This document shows positions 1 to 8,877 of a stretch of 64,000 nt of DNA, one piece after another; position 1 is the stretch's first letter, and each line of letters opens with the position of its first letter. Source of the stretch: an uncultured Erythrobacter sp. (lineage in GTDB: Bacteria > Pseudomonadota > Alphaproteobacteria > Sphingomonadales > Sphingomonadaceae); the NCBI GenBank assembly GCA_947503275.1, contig CANNCZ010000002.1:826733-890732 (forward strand), given 5' to 3'. A model generated the notes under the pieces. That model was not told where the DNA came from. It made no database searches and worked only from the letters and a program-made list of their open reading frames with translations. The translations under genes and the position numbers were made by a program.

Positions 1-291
1 GGAAAGCGCGGCAAAATCGCCTTTGCGATCCGGTTCCATCTGGGGCGCGGGGTAGAGGCGCATTTAACCGAAGATGGTCGCGGCGCGAGCCTGCTGACCC
101 CCGATGGCCGGCTGTGGCAGTTCCGCCTTCGCGGCGATGCTGCGGGCCCGGATGAGATGAAGCTCTCTTGTGAAGACAGCTTGTGGGTTGATGGCGATGG
201 ACGCCCTCACGCAACCGAACAATTGGTGATAGAGGGGCTGACATCGCGCGGCGGCGGCCAGTTTTCCTGGCTCCTCAAGAAAATGGGATAG
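1..291 (+). CDS. Heparinase II/III family protein, C-terminal fragment (cut by window start)
   Basis: Frame 1 is open from the first base and stops at TAG 289-291, giving 96 residues with no start in the window. The fragment includes [16 protein letters not shown] and ends in FSWLLKKMG, which resembles the C-terminal beta-sandwich of heparinase II/III-type polysaccharide lyases. In sphingomonads such a gene commonly lies just upstream of purH, and here purH begins 8 nt after the stop, so the two are probably co-transcribed. The catalytic domain is outside the window, so activity cannot be judged. The family call rests on the tail sequence plus gene order. Confidence 0.6.
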   Translation, partial: GKRGKIAFAIRFHLGRGVEAHLTEDGRGASLLTPDGRLWQFRLRGDAAGPDEMKLSCEDSLWVDGDGRPHATEQLVIEGLTSRGGGQFSWLLKKMG

Positions 292-299
292 TACCTCAC

Positions 300-1922
300 A
301 TGACATCGACGATCATCAAACGGGCTCTGCTTTCGGTGTCCGACAAATCCGGCTTGGCAGAATTGGGCGCGGCATTGGCGGCGCGCGGGGTCGAATTGGT
401 GAGCACAGGCGGCACCGCGCGCACTTTGCGTGATGCCGGATTGGAAGTCCGCGATGTCTCTGACCTCACAGGCTTCCCAGAGATGATGGATGGCCGGGTC
501 AAAACCCTCCACCCGACGGTCCATGGTGGGTTGCTGGCTCTGCGCGACAATGATGAACATGTCGCTGCGATGGAGGCCCACGGAATTGGTGCAATCGATC
601 TGGTGGTGGTCAATCTGTACCCGTTTGAGGCGACCGTTGCGAAGGGCGCCGAACGCGCCGAGATCATCGAGAACATCGACATTGGCGGCCCCAGCATGGT
701 CCGCTCTGCGGCGAAGAACCACGGCTTTGTGACGATCCTGACGGACCCGGCAGATTACGCTGGTCTGGCGCAAGAGCTTGAGACGCATGATGGCGCGACC
801 AGCGAGGCATTTCGCATTCGCATGGCTGGAAAGGCCTATGCCCGCACCGCTGCCTATGATGCGGCCATCGCCAATTGGTTTGCGTTTGGCGATGCGTTCA
901 CCCATCCGCTGGGCACAGAGGCTCTGCAAGCGACACCGTTCGTTGAGACCATGCCACTGGCGTTTAAGCGTGAGGACACGCTGCGCTATGGTGAGAACCC
1001 GCACCAATCTGCCGCTATCTATGTTCCGCAGGTTACCGGTGCACAGGGCGTGCCCCAGGCTGAGCAGCTTCAAGGCAAAGCGCTCAGCTATAACAATCTG
1101 AATGATGCGGATGCGGCGCTGGAACTGGCAGCAGAATTCGACGGCGGCGATCCGGCGGTCGTAATCGTCAAGCACGCCAATCCCTGCGGCGTGGCACAGG
1201 GTGCAACGCTTCTCGAAGCGTGGAACGCCGCGTTACAATGCGACAGTGTTTCCGCCTTTGGTGGGATTGTAGCGGTCAACACCGAACTGGACGGCGCCAC
1301 TGCCGAAGCGATCGCCAGTATCTTCACCGAAGTCGTGATCGCGCCCAAGGTCAGCGATGAAGCGCGCGCGGTGTTTGCGAAAAAGAAGAACCTGCGCCTG
1401 CTCGAATGCGGCACATTGCCTGATCCGCGTCGTGGCGGCTTCTTTATGAAGACCATCGCTGGCGGCATGTTGATCCAAGGCCGCGACAATGGCGCAGTGA
1501 ACGAGGCTGACCTCAAAATTGTGACCAAACGCGAGCCGACGCCGCAGGAGCTGAAGGATTGCTTCTTCGCTTGGACTGTCGCGCGCCATGTGAAATCCAA
1601 CGCCATCGTCTATGCCAAAGACGGCGCGACGGCGGGTATCGGTGCCGGCCAGATGAACCGGCGCGATTCGGCTCGGATCGCGGCGATCAAAGCGCGTGAG
1701 GCAGCGGAAACCTACGAATGGACCGCACCCAAAACTACGGGCAGCGCGGTTGCCTCTGATGCCTTCTTCCCATTTGCCGATGGTTTAATCGCCGCGGCAG
1801 AGGCCGGCGCGACGGCCGTTATTCAGCCCGGCGGCTCCATCCGCGATGATGAGGTTATCGCGGCGGCGGATGAGGCGGGTCTGGCCATGGTCTTTACCGG
1901 GATGCGGCATTTCCGGCACTGA
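300..1922 (+). CDS. purH: Bifunctional AICAR formyltransferase / IMP cyclohydrolase PurH
   Basis: PurH carries out the last two steps of IMP synthesis in the cytoplasm: it formylates AICAR with 10-formyl-THF, then closes the ring to IMP. The 540-residue product has the usual family length. The N-terminal MGS-like cyclohydrolase domain covers about residues 1-150 ([34 protein letters not shown]). The transformylase domain follows, with [11 protein letters not shown], the conserved KHANPCG segment and [10 protein letters not shown] near the end. The ATG at 300 lies 8 nt after the heparinase stop. A strong hairpin follows about 75 nt downstream. Confidence 0.97.
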   Translation: MTSTIIKRALLSVSDKSGLAELGAALAARGVELVSTGGTARTLRDAGLEVRDVSDLTGFPEMMDGRVKTLHPTVHGGLLALRDNDEHVAAMEAHGIGAIDLVVVNLYPFEATVAKGAERAEIIENIDIGGPSMVRSAAKNHGFVTILTDPADYAGLAQELETHDGATSEAFRIRMAGKAYARTAAYDAAIANWFAFGDAFTHPLGTEALQATPFVETMPLAFKREDTLRYGENPHQSAAIYVPQVTGAQGVPQAEQLQGKALSYNNLNDADAALELAAEFDGGDPAVVIVKHANPCGVAQGATLLEAWNAALQCDSVSAFGGIVAVNTELDGATAEAIASIFTEVVIAPKVSDEARAVFAKKKNLRLLECGTLPDPRRGGFFMKTIAGGMLIQGRDNGAVNEADLKIVTKREPTPQELKDCFFAWTVARHVKSNAIVYAKDGATAGIGAGQMNRRDSARIAAIKAREAAETYEWTAPKTTGSAVASDAFFPFADGLIAAAEAGATAVIQPGGSIRDDEVIAAADEAGLAMVFTGMRHFRH

Positions 1923-1996
1923 TTGAGCGCCTGCGAAATGGGCGGAACAATCATAGTTTCGCTCACGTTAACCATACAATGACGGTTCGGACGTAG

Positions 1997-2031
1997 ACGG
2001 GCGGTACGCATCTTTTTTGCGTGCCGCCCGT
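1997..2031 (+). terminator. Hairpin downstream of purH, possible terminator
   Basis: A 14-bp inverted repeat (arms 1997-2010 and 2018-2031, one G-U-type mismatch) encloses a T-rich loop. It lies 75 nt past the purH stop and about 115 nt before the next start. The T-run is in the loop and the 3' flank is only TAACTTTTCA, so as an intrinsic terminator it is imperfect. It may instead protect the purH mRNA end. Confidence 0.45.
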
Positions 2032-2145
2032 AACTTTTCACGACCCACAGACGTATCCTTGCACAACAGACCATTCATTTTGGCGCAAGCGCGCCGTTCC
2101 TAGATGGACCGCAAGACCGCGTTACCGAACCCAACGAGACCCAGC

Positions 2146-2337
2146 ATGACCCTCTTTACCTCAGACCTCTATCGCAATTTCGCCATCGGCTTTGCCGCAG
2201 GAGCGTTGATGGTTGGGGCAGCGACGATTGATCAATGGGGCCCGCATCTTGAGGCTCCCGCACAGGCTTCTGAGCCGCTTTCCGCGCCGCAGCCAGCTGA
2301 TGAATTTGTGATTGAACCGTTGGAGATCTCTGAATGA
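2146..2337 (+). CDS. Small single-span membrane protein of unknown function, coupled to msrA
   Basis: A 63-residue product with one hydrophobic segment (about residues 11-27, FAIGFAAGALMVGAA) followed by an acidic, Pro/Ala-rich tail, probably periplasmic. I chose the ATG at 2146 because GAGAC lies a suitable distance upstream; an in-frame ATG at 2104 would add 14 residues but has no visible ribosome binding site. Its TGA stop overlaps the msrA ATG (ATGA at 2334-2337), which implies translational coupling. I do not recognise a family. It could be a membrane anchor or accessory for the exported MsrA, but that is inferred from position alone. Confidence 0.6.
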   Translation: MTLFTSDLYRNFAIGFAAGALMVGAATIDQWGPHLEAPAQASEPLSAPQPADEFVIEPLEISE

Positions 2338-3008
2338 AACGCGCGCTTTTGCTCGCTGCCGTCCTGGCGACGGCTTTGCCCGCTACCCCTGCATTCGCTC
2401 TTGAAGACCCTGTCAACGCGCCCGCGCCGCAACGGATCGCGCGCGAAGGTGCCGGTTTAAAGACCGCAATTTTTGCGGGCGGATGTTTCTGGGGTGTCGA
2501 AGGTGTGTTCAGCCACGTCAAAGGCGTTCGTTCTGCTGAATCCGGATTTCATGGCGGCTCCGCTGCCACTGCAAACTACAACCGTATCGTGTCCGGCGGC
2601 ACGCAGCATGCGGAAAGCGTGCGGATCACCTATGACCCATATGTCATCCGCTATGATGAGCTGCTGCGCATCTTCTTCTCAGTTGTAACCGACCCCACCT
2701 TGCGCAATCGCCAAGGTCCCGATGTCGGTGCGCATTATCGCAGCGCTTTGATCCCCACCAGTGCCGAACAGCGTGCGGTGGCTCAGGCATATCTCGCGCA
2801 AATGGGCAGCTCCGGTGTTTGGAACCGTCCGATTGTAACGCGGATCGAGAACCAGCGAACGTTCTATCCCGCAGAAACCTATCATCAGGATTTTATGGCG
2901 AAGAACCCGCGTCACGGATACATCGTGCGCTGGGACGCTCCCAAAGTGCGGGCGTTGCGCGCAATGTTCCCCAGCGATTATTCGGCGAGCTTCCTGCGCG
3001 ACGGATAA
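2334..3008 (+). CDS. msrA: Exported peptide-methionine (S)-S-oxide reductase MsrA
   Basis: MsrA reduces the S-epimer of methionine sulfoxide in damaged proteins. The 224-residue product starts with a signal peptide (MKRALLLAAVLATALPATPAFA), so it should act in the periplasm. The catalytic motif GGCFWG is at residues 49-54, with Cys51 as the nucleophile. The typical MsrA segments GGSAATANY, YDPYVIRYDELL and the late YHQDFM follow. It is coupled to the upstream small membrane protein by an ATGA overlap. A separately encoded, also exported MsrB lies at 33255-33761, so the cell appears to have both stereospecific repair activities outside the cytoplasm. Confidence 0.93.
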   Translation: MKRALLLAAVLATALPATPAFALEDPVNAPAPQRIAREGAGLKTAIFAGGCFWGVEGVFSHVKGVRSAESGFHGGSAATANYNRIVSGGTQHAESVRITYDPYVIRYDELLRIFFSVVTDPTLRNRQGPDVGAHYRSALIPTSAEQRAVAQAYLAQMGSSGVWNRPIVTRIENQRTFYPAETYHQDFMAKNPRHGYIVRWDAPKVRALRAMFPSDYSASFLRDG

Positions 3009-3060
3009 GCCACACGGCCGCCGTCTAGCGTAACGGACATTCAGGCCCTATATTGCGCGC

Positions 3061-3528
3061 ATGGCAACACAACATCAGCACGCTCATAAAGAGCATTCGG
3101 GCGAGGATTTGCTGCACGCGGCGCAAGCGGCATTGGTGGCAAGCGGTGAGCAATGGACGAGCATGCGCGAGTCGGTTTTTGCTGAACTCGCAAGGCATGA
3201 GCGGCCTGTCTCTGCCTATGATATTGCCGATAATCTGTCGAAATCGCGCGGAAAGCGGGTTGCACCCAACAGCATCTATCGCATCCTTGATCTGTTTGTG
3301 GCCAAGAACCTCGCCTTGCGGGTCGAATGCTCTAACGCTTACCTCGCCAACACCCATCCGGGATGTGAGCACGACTGCATCTTTTTGGTCTGCGACGAAT
3401 GCGGTGAAACCAAACATGTCGATGATGAAGCGGTCAGCCGCACTGTCCGTGCTCTCGCGGCATCAAAGAACTTCAAGGCAGAGCGCCCAGTCCTAGAGAT
3501 TCGCGGCATGTGCAGCCATTGCACCTGA
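3061..3528 (+). CDS. Fur-family metal regulator, Zur-like
   Basis: A 155-residue Fur-type repressor. The winged-helix DNA-binding part spans about residues 20-85 (RPVSAYDIADNLS, PNSIYRILDLFV). The C-terminal dimerisation domain has two structural CxxC zinc pairs, C111/C114 (CDEC) and C151/C154 (CSHC), plus a Cys/His-rich GCEHDC segment. The double CxxC and the His-rich N-terminus (HQHAHKEH) fit a zinc-sensing Zur better than iron-sensing Fur, but this is inferred. No zinc transporter genes are adjacent, so targets cannot be read from context. The gene starts 52 nt after msrA and may be read with it or alone. Confidence 0.85.
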   Translation: MATQHQHAHKEHSGEDLLHAAQAALVASGEQWTSMRESVFAELARHERPVSAYDIADNLSKSRGKRVAPNSIYRILDLFVAKNLALRVECSNAYLANTHPGCEHDCIFLVCDECGETKHVDDEAVSRTVRALAASKNFKAERPVLEIRGMCSHCT

Positions 3529-3666
3529 TCATGTGTGCATGATGCAACATTGAGGGTGTCGCGCCCGCCTGACGTTCGCAATTGTCACCAAATGCAGTCG
3601 TTTCGGCGACGAAGCGCCTCACAGCTGCGGTAAAGCGTTTATCGACAGTTCAGTTTCAAAGGTGTA

Positions 3667-5601
3667 GTGATTGTCACTATGAATTCTCCTCCTGCAACAC
3701 CGCTGCTCGATCAGGTTCCAACACCGGATGAGCTTCGCCAACTCAAGCCTGAGCAATTGCGGCAATTGTCCGATGAATTGCGCGCGGAAATGATCGATGC
3801 GGTCAGTGTTTCTGGCGGGCATCTGGGTTCTGGGCTTGGCGTGGTCGAACTGACTGTGGCGATCCATTACGTGTTCAACACGCCCGATGATCGGTTGATC
3901 TGGGATGTTGGTCACCAATGCTACCCGCACAAAATCCTGACCGGGCGACGCGACCGCATTCGGACATTGCGTCAGGGTGGCGGCCTGTCTGGCTTTACCA
4001 AGCGTTCGGAGAGTGAATACGATCCGTTCGGCGCGGCACACAGCTCCACCTCGATTTCGGCTGCGCTGGGCTTTGCCATGGCGAACAAGCTGAATGACCA
4101 ACCGGGCCGCGGGATTGCGGTGATTGGCGATGGCGCGATGAGCGCCGGGATGGCCTATGAGGCAATGAACAACGCGGCGCAGGCGGGCAATCGTCTGGTC
4201 GTAATCCTCAATGATAACGACATGTCGATTGCACCGCCGGTGGGTGGGTTGTCGGCCTATTTGGCGCGGATGGTGTCCTCATCCGAATATCTCGGCATTC
4301 GCTCTCTCGCGAGCCGTGCAGTCAAGAAAATGAGCCGCCGGATGCATGAAGGCATTCGTAAGGCAGAGGAATACACACGCGGCATGGTGACCGGCGGGAC
4401 TTTGTTCGAAGAGCTGGGCTTTTACTATGTCGGGCCGATTGACGGACACAATCTCGATCATCTGATCCCCGTCCTTGAGAATGTGCGCGACACTTCAGAG
4501 GGTCCGGTGCTGATCCATGTCGTGACCGAAAAGGGTAAGGGCTATAAATACGCCGAAGAGGCCGCCGACAAATATCACGGCGTGCCCAAATTCAACGTTG
4601 TGACCGGCGAGAAGAGCAAGGGCGCCGCTGGCCCGCCAGCCTATCAGAACGTCTTTGGCGACACGTTGGCAAAGCTGGCAGACACAGATAGCCGCATTTG
4701 CGCGATTACCGCCGCGATGCCGTCTGGCACTGGGGTGGACCGCTTCGCAACTGCGCACCCAGACCGCAGTTTTGACGTCGGCATTGCTGAGCAGCACGGC
4801 GTAACGTTCGCCGCCGGATTGGCTGCGCAAGGGATGCGTCCGTTTGCGGCAATCTATTCGACTTTCCTTCAGCGCGCCTACGACCAGGTCGTGCATGATG
4901 TCGCGATCCAAAACTTGCCTGTACGCTTTGCGATTGACCGGGCTGGGCTGGTTGGCGCGGATGGCTGCACCCATGCCGGCGCATTCGATGTGACCTATTT
5001 GGCGACACTGCCGAACATGGTGGTGATGGCAGCGGCTGATGAGGCTGAGCTTGCCCACATGACCTACACCGCGGCGGAATATGACGATGGCCCCATCGCT
5101 TTCCGCTACCCACGCGGAAGCGGCACCGGCGTTCCGATCCCTGAAACGCTCGAAAAGCTCGAAATCGGCAAAGGGCGCGTTGTTCTTGAAGGGAACAAGG
5201 TTGCGATCCTGTCGCTCGGCGCGCGTCTCGAAGAGGCCAAAAAGGCTGCTGAGACGTTGGAGGCCAAAGGGCTTTCAACGACGGTCGCTGATATGCGCTT
5301 TGCCAAGCCGCTCGATGAAGACCTGATCGCCAAACTGATGCGCACGCATGAGGTCGTGGTGACGGTCGAGGAAGGCGCGATTGGTGGCTTAGGTGCGCAT
5401 GTGCTGACCTATGCCAGCGATGAAGGTCTGACCGATGGTGGCCTGAAAGTGCGCACAATGCGCCTACCAGACACGTTCCAGGACCACGACGCGCCGGATA
5501 AGCAGTATGAGGAAGCAGGCCTAAACGCGCCGCAGATCGTCGATTGCGTGCTTAAGGCTCTCAAGCACAATTCATCAGGCGTTGAGGAAGCGCGGGCTTA
5601 A
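3667..5601 (+). CDS. dxs: 1-deoxy-D-xylulose-5-phosphate synthase
   Basis: Dxs condenses pyruvate and glyceraldehyde-3-phosphate to DXP using thiamine diphosphate, the first step of the MEP isoprenoid pathway. The product is about 640 residues, the normal length. Visible signatures include [31 protein letters not shown], the ThDP-binding [16 protein letters not shown], and the transketolase-type [13 protein letters not shown] with [10 protein letters not shown]. Two starts are possible: GTG 3667, placed well behind an AAAGG at about 3657-3661, or ATG 3679. I list the longer one because of the ribosome binding site. The gene converges on the MlaA-like gene and the stops overlap by 4 nt. Confidence 0.97.
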   Translation: MIVTMNSPPATPLLDQVPTPDELRQLKPEQLRQLSDELRAEMIDAVSVSGGHLGSGLGVVELTVAIHYVFNTPDDRLIWDVGHQCYPHKILTGRRDRIRTLRQGGGLSGFTKRSESEYDPFGAAHSSTSISAALGFAMANKLNDQPGRGIAVIGDGAMSAGMAYEAMNNAAQAGNRLVVILNDNDMSIAPPVGGLSAYLARMVSSSEYLGIRSLASRAVKKMSRRMHEGIRKAEEYTRGMVTGGTLFEELGFYYVGPIDGHNLDHLIPVLENVRDTSEGPVLIHVVTEKGKGYKYAEEAADKYHGVPKFNVVTGEKSKGAAGPPAYQNVFGDTLAKLADTDSRICAITAAMPSGTGVDRFATAHPDRSFDVGIAEQHGVTFAAGLAAQGMRPFAAIYSTFLQRAYDQVVHDVAIQNLPVRFAIDRAGLVGADGCTHAGAFDVTYLATLPNMVVMAAADEAELAHMTYTAAEYDDGPIAFRYPRGSGTGVPIPETLEKLEIGKGRVVLEGNKVAILSLGARLEEAKKAAETLEAKGLSTTVADMRFAKPLDEDLIAKLMRTHEVVVTVEEGAIGGLGAHVLTYASDEGLTDGGLKVRTMRLPDTFQDHDAPDKQYEEAGLNAPQIVDCVLKALKHNSSGVEEARA

Positions 5602-6659
5602 CGGGTCGCAAGCATTGCGCCCGGCTGTGTAACCACCACTGCCACTGAAATTGGCGGCAATTCGCGCGGTTGCAGGACCGAAACCTCTGGAGTCTCGCTT
5701 TGGTCTTCTGGTTCATCCAGAAGTTCATCCTCGTAATCCACGCCTTCCTCAATCTCTCGCAGGATCGTTGGCGGTTCGGGCGGTTCTTCGCCGCGCAGCT
5801 CCGCAATGTCGCGTGCTCGCCGATAGAGGTATGTGTCGCGGCGGGCGGCATAGGGGTCAATTGTCTCACCAATCCGCTCCAGCTCCTCATCAACCTCAAG
5901 CCGCGCATCAAGACCGTTGATGACGAAATAGGACGCGGCATATTCGGGCCGGTTGAACGGAGAGCCGACGGCCACAGGCAAGATAAACTGATCCAAGGTG
6001 TTACCCACCAGATCGCGCGCCGACGTCGCCCCTGTGATCGGCAAATAGAGGTAAGCGCCCGGCCCAACCCCGTAATATCCCAGCGTGTTAGCGAAGCCAT
6101 TGCGGCGATAGGGCAGGTTGATGCCCGGCTTTCCAGCGATGTCGATCAACCCGCCAAGGCCCAGCGTCGAATTGATCGCAAACCGCCCCAAAGTCTCAAA
6201 CGCTTTGCCAATTTTGAGTTGCAGCAGGAAATTGAGGAAGTTCGCAGGCTCTCCCAAATTGCGCACAACATTGCCCAATCCATCACGGATCGGTCCGGGC
6301 AGGCCATCGCGATACGCATAAGCGACGGGCTCTAGGAAAACCTCATCAAGCTCCTGTGTGATGCGATAGCTTGTTTCGTTAAAAACGGCCACGGGGTCGT
6401 TTTCGACAGGGCCATATTCGCCCTCGACCACGATCTCATTCTCTGTGCTTTCATCGCCCACGCCCGGCTCACCATCGGGCGGTCCCTCGGGTTGTTCTTG
6501 ACCAGCGGTCAGCGACCAATCGATGGGGAGGAGGGGTTCTGTGCGGATAGATGTGTCGATCGCGACTATGGCTGGCTGGACAGCGACGCTCACTTCGACG
6601 GGAGCGACCGGGCCAAACATTATAGGTGCGGCCATCGCCAACAAAGAAGCATGCGGCAT
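5598..6659 (-). CDS. MlaA/VacJ-family protein without a lipobox
   Basis: MlaA proteins sit in the outer membrane and remove mislocalised phospholipids, passing them to the Mla ABC pathway. This 353-residue product carries the domain at about residues 85-290: [28 protein letters not shown], the typical [11 protein letters not shown], and [16 protein letters not shown] with YLYLPITG. It is preceded by an AGGAG ribosome binding site. There is no cysteine near the N-terminus, so the usual lipobox is absent and a plain signal-like segment ([16 protein letters not shown]) leads instead. A low-complexity Glu/Pro-rich linker precedes the domain and an acidic tail follows it. No mlaBCDEF genes are adjacent. 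Confidence 0.88.
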   Translation of the reverse strand: MPHASLLAMAAPIMFGPVAPVEVSVAVQPAIVAIDTSIRTEPLLPIDWSLTAGQEQPEGPPDGEPGVGDESTENEIVVEGEYGPVENDPVAVFNETSYRITQELDEVFLEPVAYAYRDGLPGPIRDGLGNVVRNLGEPANFLNFLLQLKIGKAFETLGRFAINSTLGLGGLIDIAGKPGINLPYRRNGFANTLGYYGVGPGAYLYLPITGATSARDLVGNTLDQFILPVAVGSPFNRPEYAASYFVINGLDARLEVDEELERIGETIDPYAARRDTYLYRRARDIAELRGEEPPEPPTILREIEEGVDYEDELLDEPEDQSETPEVSVLQPRELPPISVAVVVTQPGAMLATR

Positions 6660-6865
6660 TCGTATTCTCCTGCCAATTCTCTTGGCTTGTATAGCGTTCG
6701 GGAATTAGGGTTCCCATACTGAACTCATACTTAGTGCGCGCGGCGCTAAAGTGGGAGAGAATAAGACGCTATGTCGCATATTACTGGCATGCCAACCGAA
6801 TTGCAGCGACACCCACGAGTTCGCTTGTGCCCCAAGCGCGATAGAATGAATTGGATTGTTACGGC

Positions 6866-7660
6866 ATGATCGCGATTGCGACTCGACTTCTGGTCTTTAT
6901 TGCGACTGTTTATCTGGTGTCGCTGGCGGTGCTATTTGTGTTCCAAAACCGGTTTCTGTTTCCGGCACCGCAAGAGCGCCATTCACCGGCTGCGGGTTTT
7001 GAGGCGGTGGCGATCACCACATCGGATGGGCTGGATCTGACTGCGCATTGGCGCGCGCCGGATGAGGGGAAGCCGGTGGTGGTCTGGTTTCATGGCAATG
7101 CGGGTTCCTTAGCCGGGTCGACGAACGAAACGCGGCTCTTGGCAGATGAGGGCTATGGCCTGCTACTTGCCCCCTATCGCGGATATGGTGGCAACCCGGG
7201 TGATCCATCCGAGGATGGCTTTTACCGCGATGGCCGCGCGGCGATGGCGTTCCTTCAAAGCGAGAATGTAGCGCCGGATCGCACCATCATCGCGGCCAGT
7301 TCAATCGGCTCAGGAACGGCGGTCCAAATGGCGAGCGAACACACGCCAGCTGCATTGATGTTGGTCGCTCCCTTTACCAGCCTCGTCAATGTGGCGGCAG
7401 ATGCGCTACCGGTGTTTCCGGTCCGCATGTTGATGCGCCACCGCTTCGCCAATGCGGAGAAACTTCCTGATTTGGAAATGCCGATCCTAGTGCTGCACGG
7501 GGACGCGGACGAAGTCGTGCCATTCGAGCAAGGCAAGGCTCTGGCGCAAACCAATCAGGCAGCCGAATTCGTCGCTTTCCCGGGTGCGGGGCATGATCTG
7601 AGCTATTGGCGTGAGGCGCAGGTCACTCAGGTCGAGTGGTTGGCCGCGAACGGCCTCTAG
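6866..7660 (+). CDS. Membrane-anchored alpha/beta hydrolase (BEM46/ABHD13-like)
   Basis: A 264-residue serine hydrolase-fold protein. An N-terminal transmembrane segment (about residues 5-26) should anchor it in the inner membrane. The fold shows WFHGNAGSLAG (oxyanion region), PYRGYGGNPGDPSE, the nucleophile elbow ASSIGSG, the acid loop VLHGDADEVVP and the catalytic His in PGAGHDLSYW. The elbow has Ala for the first Gly of GxSxG, which is tolerated in this subfamily. The ATG at 6866 begins right at the membrane segment; an upstream in-frame TTG at 6851 is less likely. Substrate is unknown; the family is often annotated as lysophospholipase-like. Confidence 0.85.
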   Translation: MIAIATRLLVFIATVYLVSLAVLFVFQNRFLFPAPQERHSPAAGFEAVAITTSDGLDLTAHWRAPDEGKPVVVWFHGNAGSLAGSTNETRLLADEGYGLLLAPYRGYGGNPGDPSEDGFYRDGRAAMAFLQSENVAPDRTIIAASSIGSGTAVQMASEHTPAALMLVAPFTSLVNVAADALPVFPVRMLMRHRFANAEKLPDLEMPILVLHGDADEVVPFEQGKALAQTNQAAEFVAFPGAGHDLSYWREAQVTQVEWLAANGL

Positions 7661-7662
7661 GC

Positions 7663-8337
7663 TTAGAACCAGCGCCAAATGCCCGCGGGAATTCCGCCAA
7701 GCGGCACATGCAGCCAGCTAAAAAACACAAAGAAGATCAGGCCCAGCGACCATGGCAGCGCGCCCGCAGTCGCAAAACCGGAAAGTCGCGGCCAATAGCT
7801 GGTGCGGCTCTCCCATTGCGCCCAAGCTTCACCCATCTGCTTTTGCTTCTTTGCATCCTGCAGCCTGGACCCGACCAGCGCCAGAACCGCCATGGCAAAG
7901 GCGGTCACCATTGTGCGCACGCTCCAGAAAAGGATCATGTGCGAGAACGCCCACAAAGCAAAACCCCACATCATGGGGTGCCGTGTGATCGTGAAAACGC
8001 CCTTGGGCTCGGCGCGCGCCTGATCCTGCGCCATCGGTGTGGGTAGAGCCGGATTGCCAATGACAGACCCTGCGAAAAGGATCATGGCCGGCAGCATCAA
8101 GAAGGTCGCGATTGCCCAGCCCACTTGGCCGCTGCCGGGCAAGTCAGATGGCGAGGCGGCGCTGAATGCGAAGTAGACCCACGCCAGCGTTGCAAAACTC
8201 ACCAGCGAATAGACGATCTGAAAGCCGGTCTCGCCCAATTTGGCGACCAGAGGTTGCCGCAAACGATGCGACATCGCGAAATGCGTGCCGACAAAGGCAG
8301 CATTGGCCGCAATCAGACTGATAATTGCCATTCTCAT
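7663..8337 (-). CDS. NnrU-family integral membrane protein
   Basis: A 224-residue membrane protein with about six hydrophobic segments. The conserved core TRHPMMWGFALWAFSHM is characteristic of NnrU and the related isoprenylcysteine methyltransferase-like membrane proteins, and HFAMSHRLRQPLVAKLG near the start is also typical. NnrU was named from nitrite/nitric oxide reduction clusters, but most homologues occur outside denitrification loci, as here, and their function is unknown. It converges with the upstream hydrolase gene with only 2 nt between the stops. Confidence 0.85.
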   Translation of the reverse strand: MRMAIISLIAANAAFVGTHFAMSHRLRQPLVAKLGETGFQIVYSLVSFATLAWVYFAFSAASPSDLPGSGQVGWAIATFLMLPAMILFAGSVIGNPALPTPMAQDQARAEPKGVFTITRHPMMWGFALWAFSHMILFWSVRTMVTAFAMAVLALVGSRLQDAKKQKQMGEAWAQWESRTSYWPRLSGFATAGALPWSLGLIFFVFFSWLHVPLGGIPAGIWRWF

Positions 8338-8370
8338 GTGGTGCAGCGTAACACCAGCACGCCTGAACGT

Positions 8371-8877
8371 CTAACGACCGTCAATTCCCAGCAGCTCAAC
8401 CTTAAACAGCAAGGTCGCCCCACCCGGTATCGGCCCTCTACCGCGCGGGCCATAGGCAAGGCTGGCGGGCGCGGCGATTTCGATTGTCTCGCCAACCGCC
8501 ATTTGCGGGATTGCCATTTCCCAAGCCGGGATCAGGCCACTGAGGCCGAACTGGGCAGGCTCACCCCTTTCATAGGAGCTGTCGAACGGCTCCCCATCGA
8601 TAAAGGTCCCGGCGTAATGCACCGTTACCCGGTCGGCGGCTGTCGGTTTTTCCGTACCGCCCGTGTATTCGACATAGCGCCAGCGTAATCCGCCATCCAT
8701 CGTGTACCAGCCATCGGCTGCTTGGAGGCTCGAAAGATAGGCTTGCTGCGCGTTGTGATAGGCGCGTTCGGCAGTGGCTTGCTCAGCTGGTGTGGCTTCG
8801 GTGTGGCCATCGGCCAAAGCCGGAGTTGAGGCGATCAACAACGCCGCAAGGGGCAAGGTAGTTCTCATCATGTGCAT
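8371..8877 (-). CDS. Exported FKBP-type peptidyl-prolyl cis-trans isomerase
   Basis: A 168-residue protein with a signal peptide (MRTTLPLAALLIASTPALA) and a C-terminal FKBP domain: DRVTVHYAGTFIDGEPFDSS, LIPAWEMAIPQMAVGE and LAYGPRGRGPIPGGATLLF. These are the drug-pocket and active-site segments of FKBPs, so a periplasmic folding role is likely. I chose the ATG at 8877 because it overlaps the stop of the upstream amidohydrolase by one base (TGATG), implying translational coupling. It is the third gene of a tight run with the two amidohydrolases, so it may help fold those exported partners. Confidence 0.9.
   Translation of the reverse strand: MHMMRTTLPLAALLIASTPALADGHTEATPAEQATAERAYHNAQQAYLSSLQAADGWYTMDGGLRWRYVEYTGGTEKPTAADRVTVHYAGTFIDGEPFDSSYERGEPAQFGLSGLIPAWEMAIPQMAVGETIEIAAPASLAYGPRGRGPIPGGATLLFKVELLGIDGR

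Noticed and set aside
6771-6869. 32-residue frame ending in an ATGA overlap with the alpha/beta hydrolase start
   Set aside because: The overlap is suggestive, but the peptide is basic and shows no family pattern, and the GGGAGAG is too far (about 12-14 nt) from its ATG.
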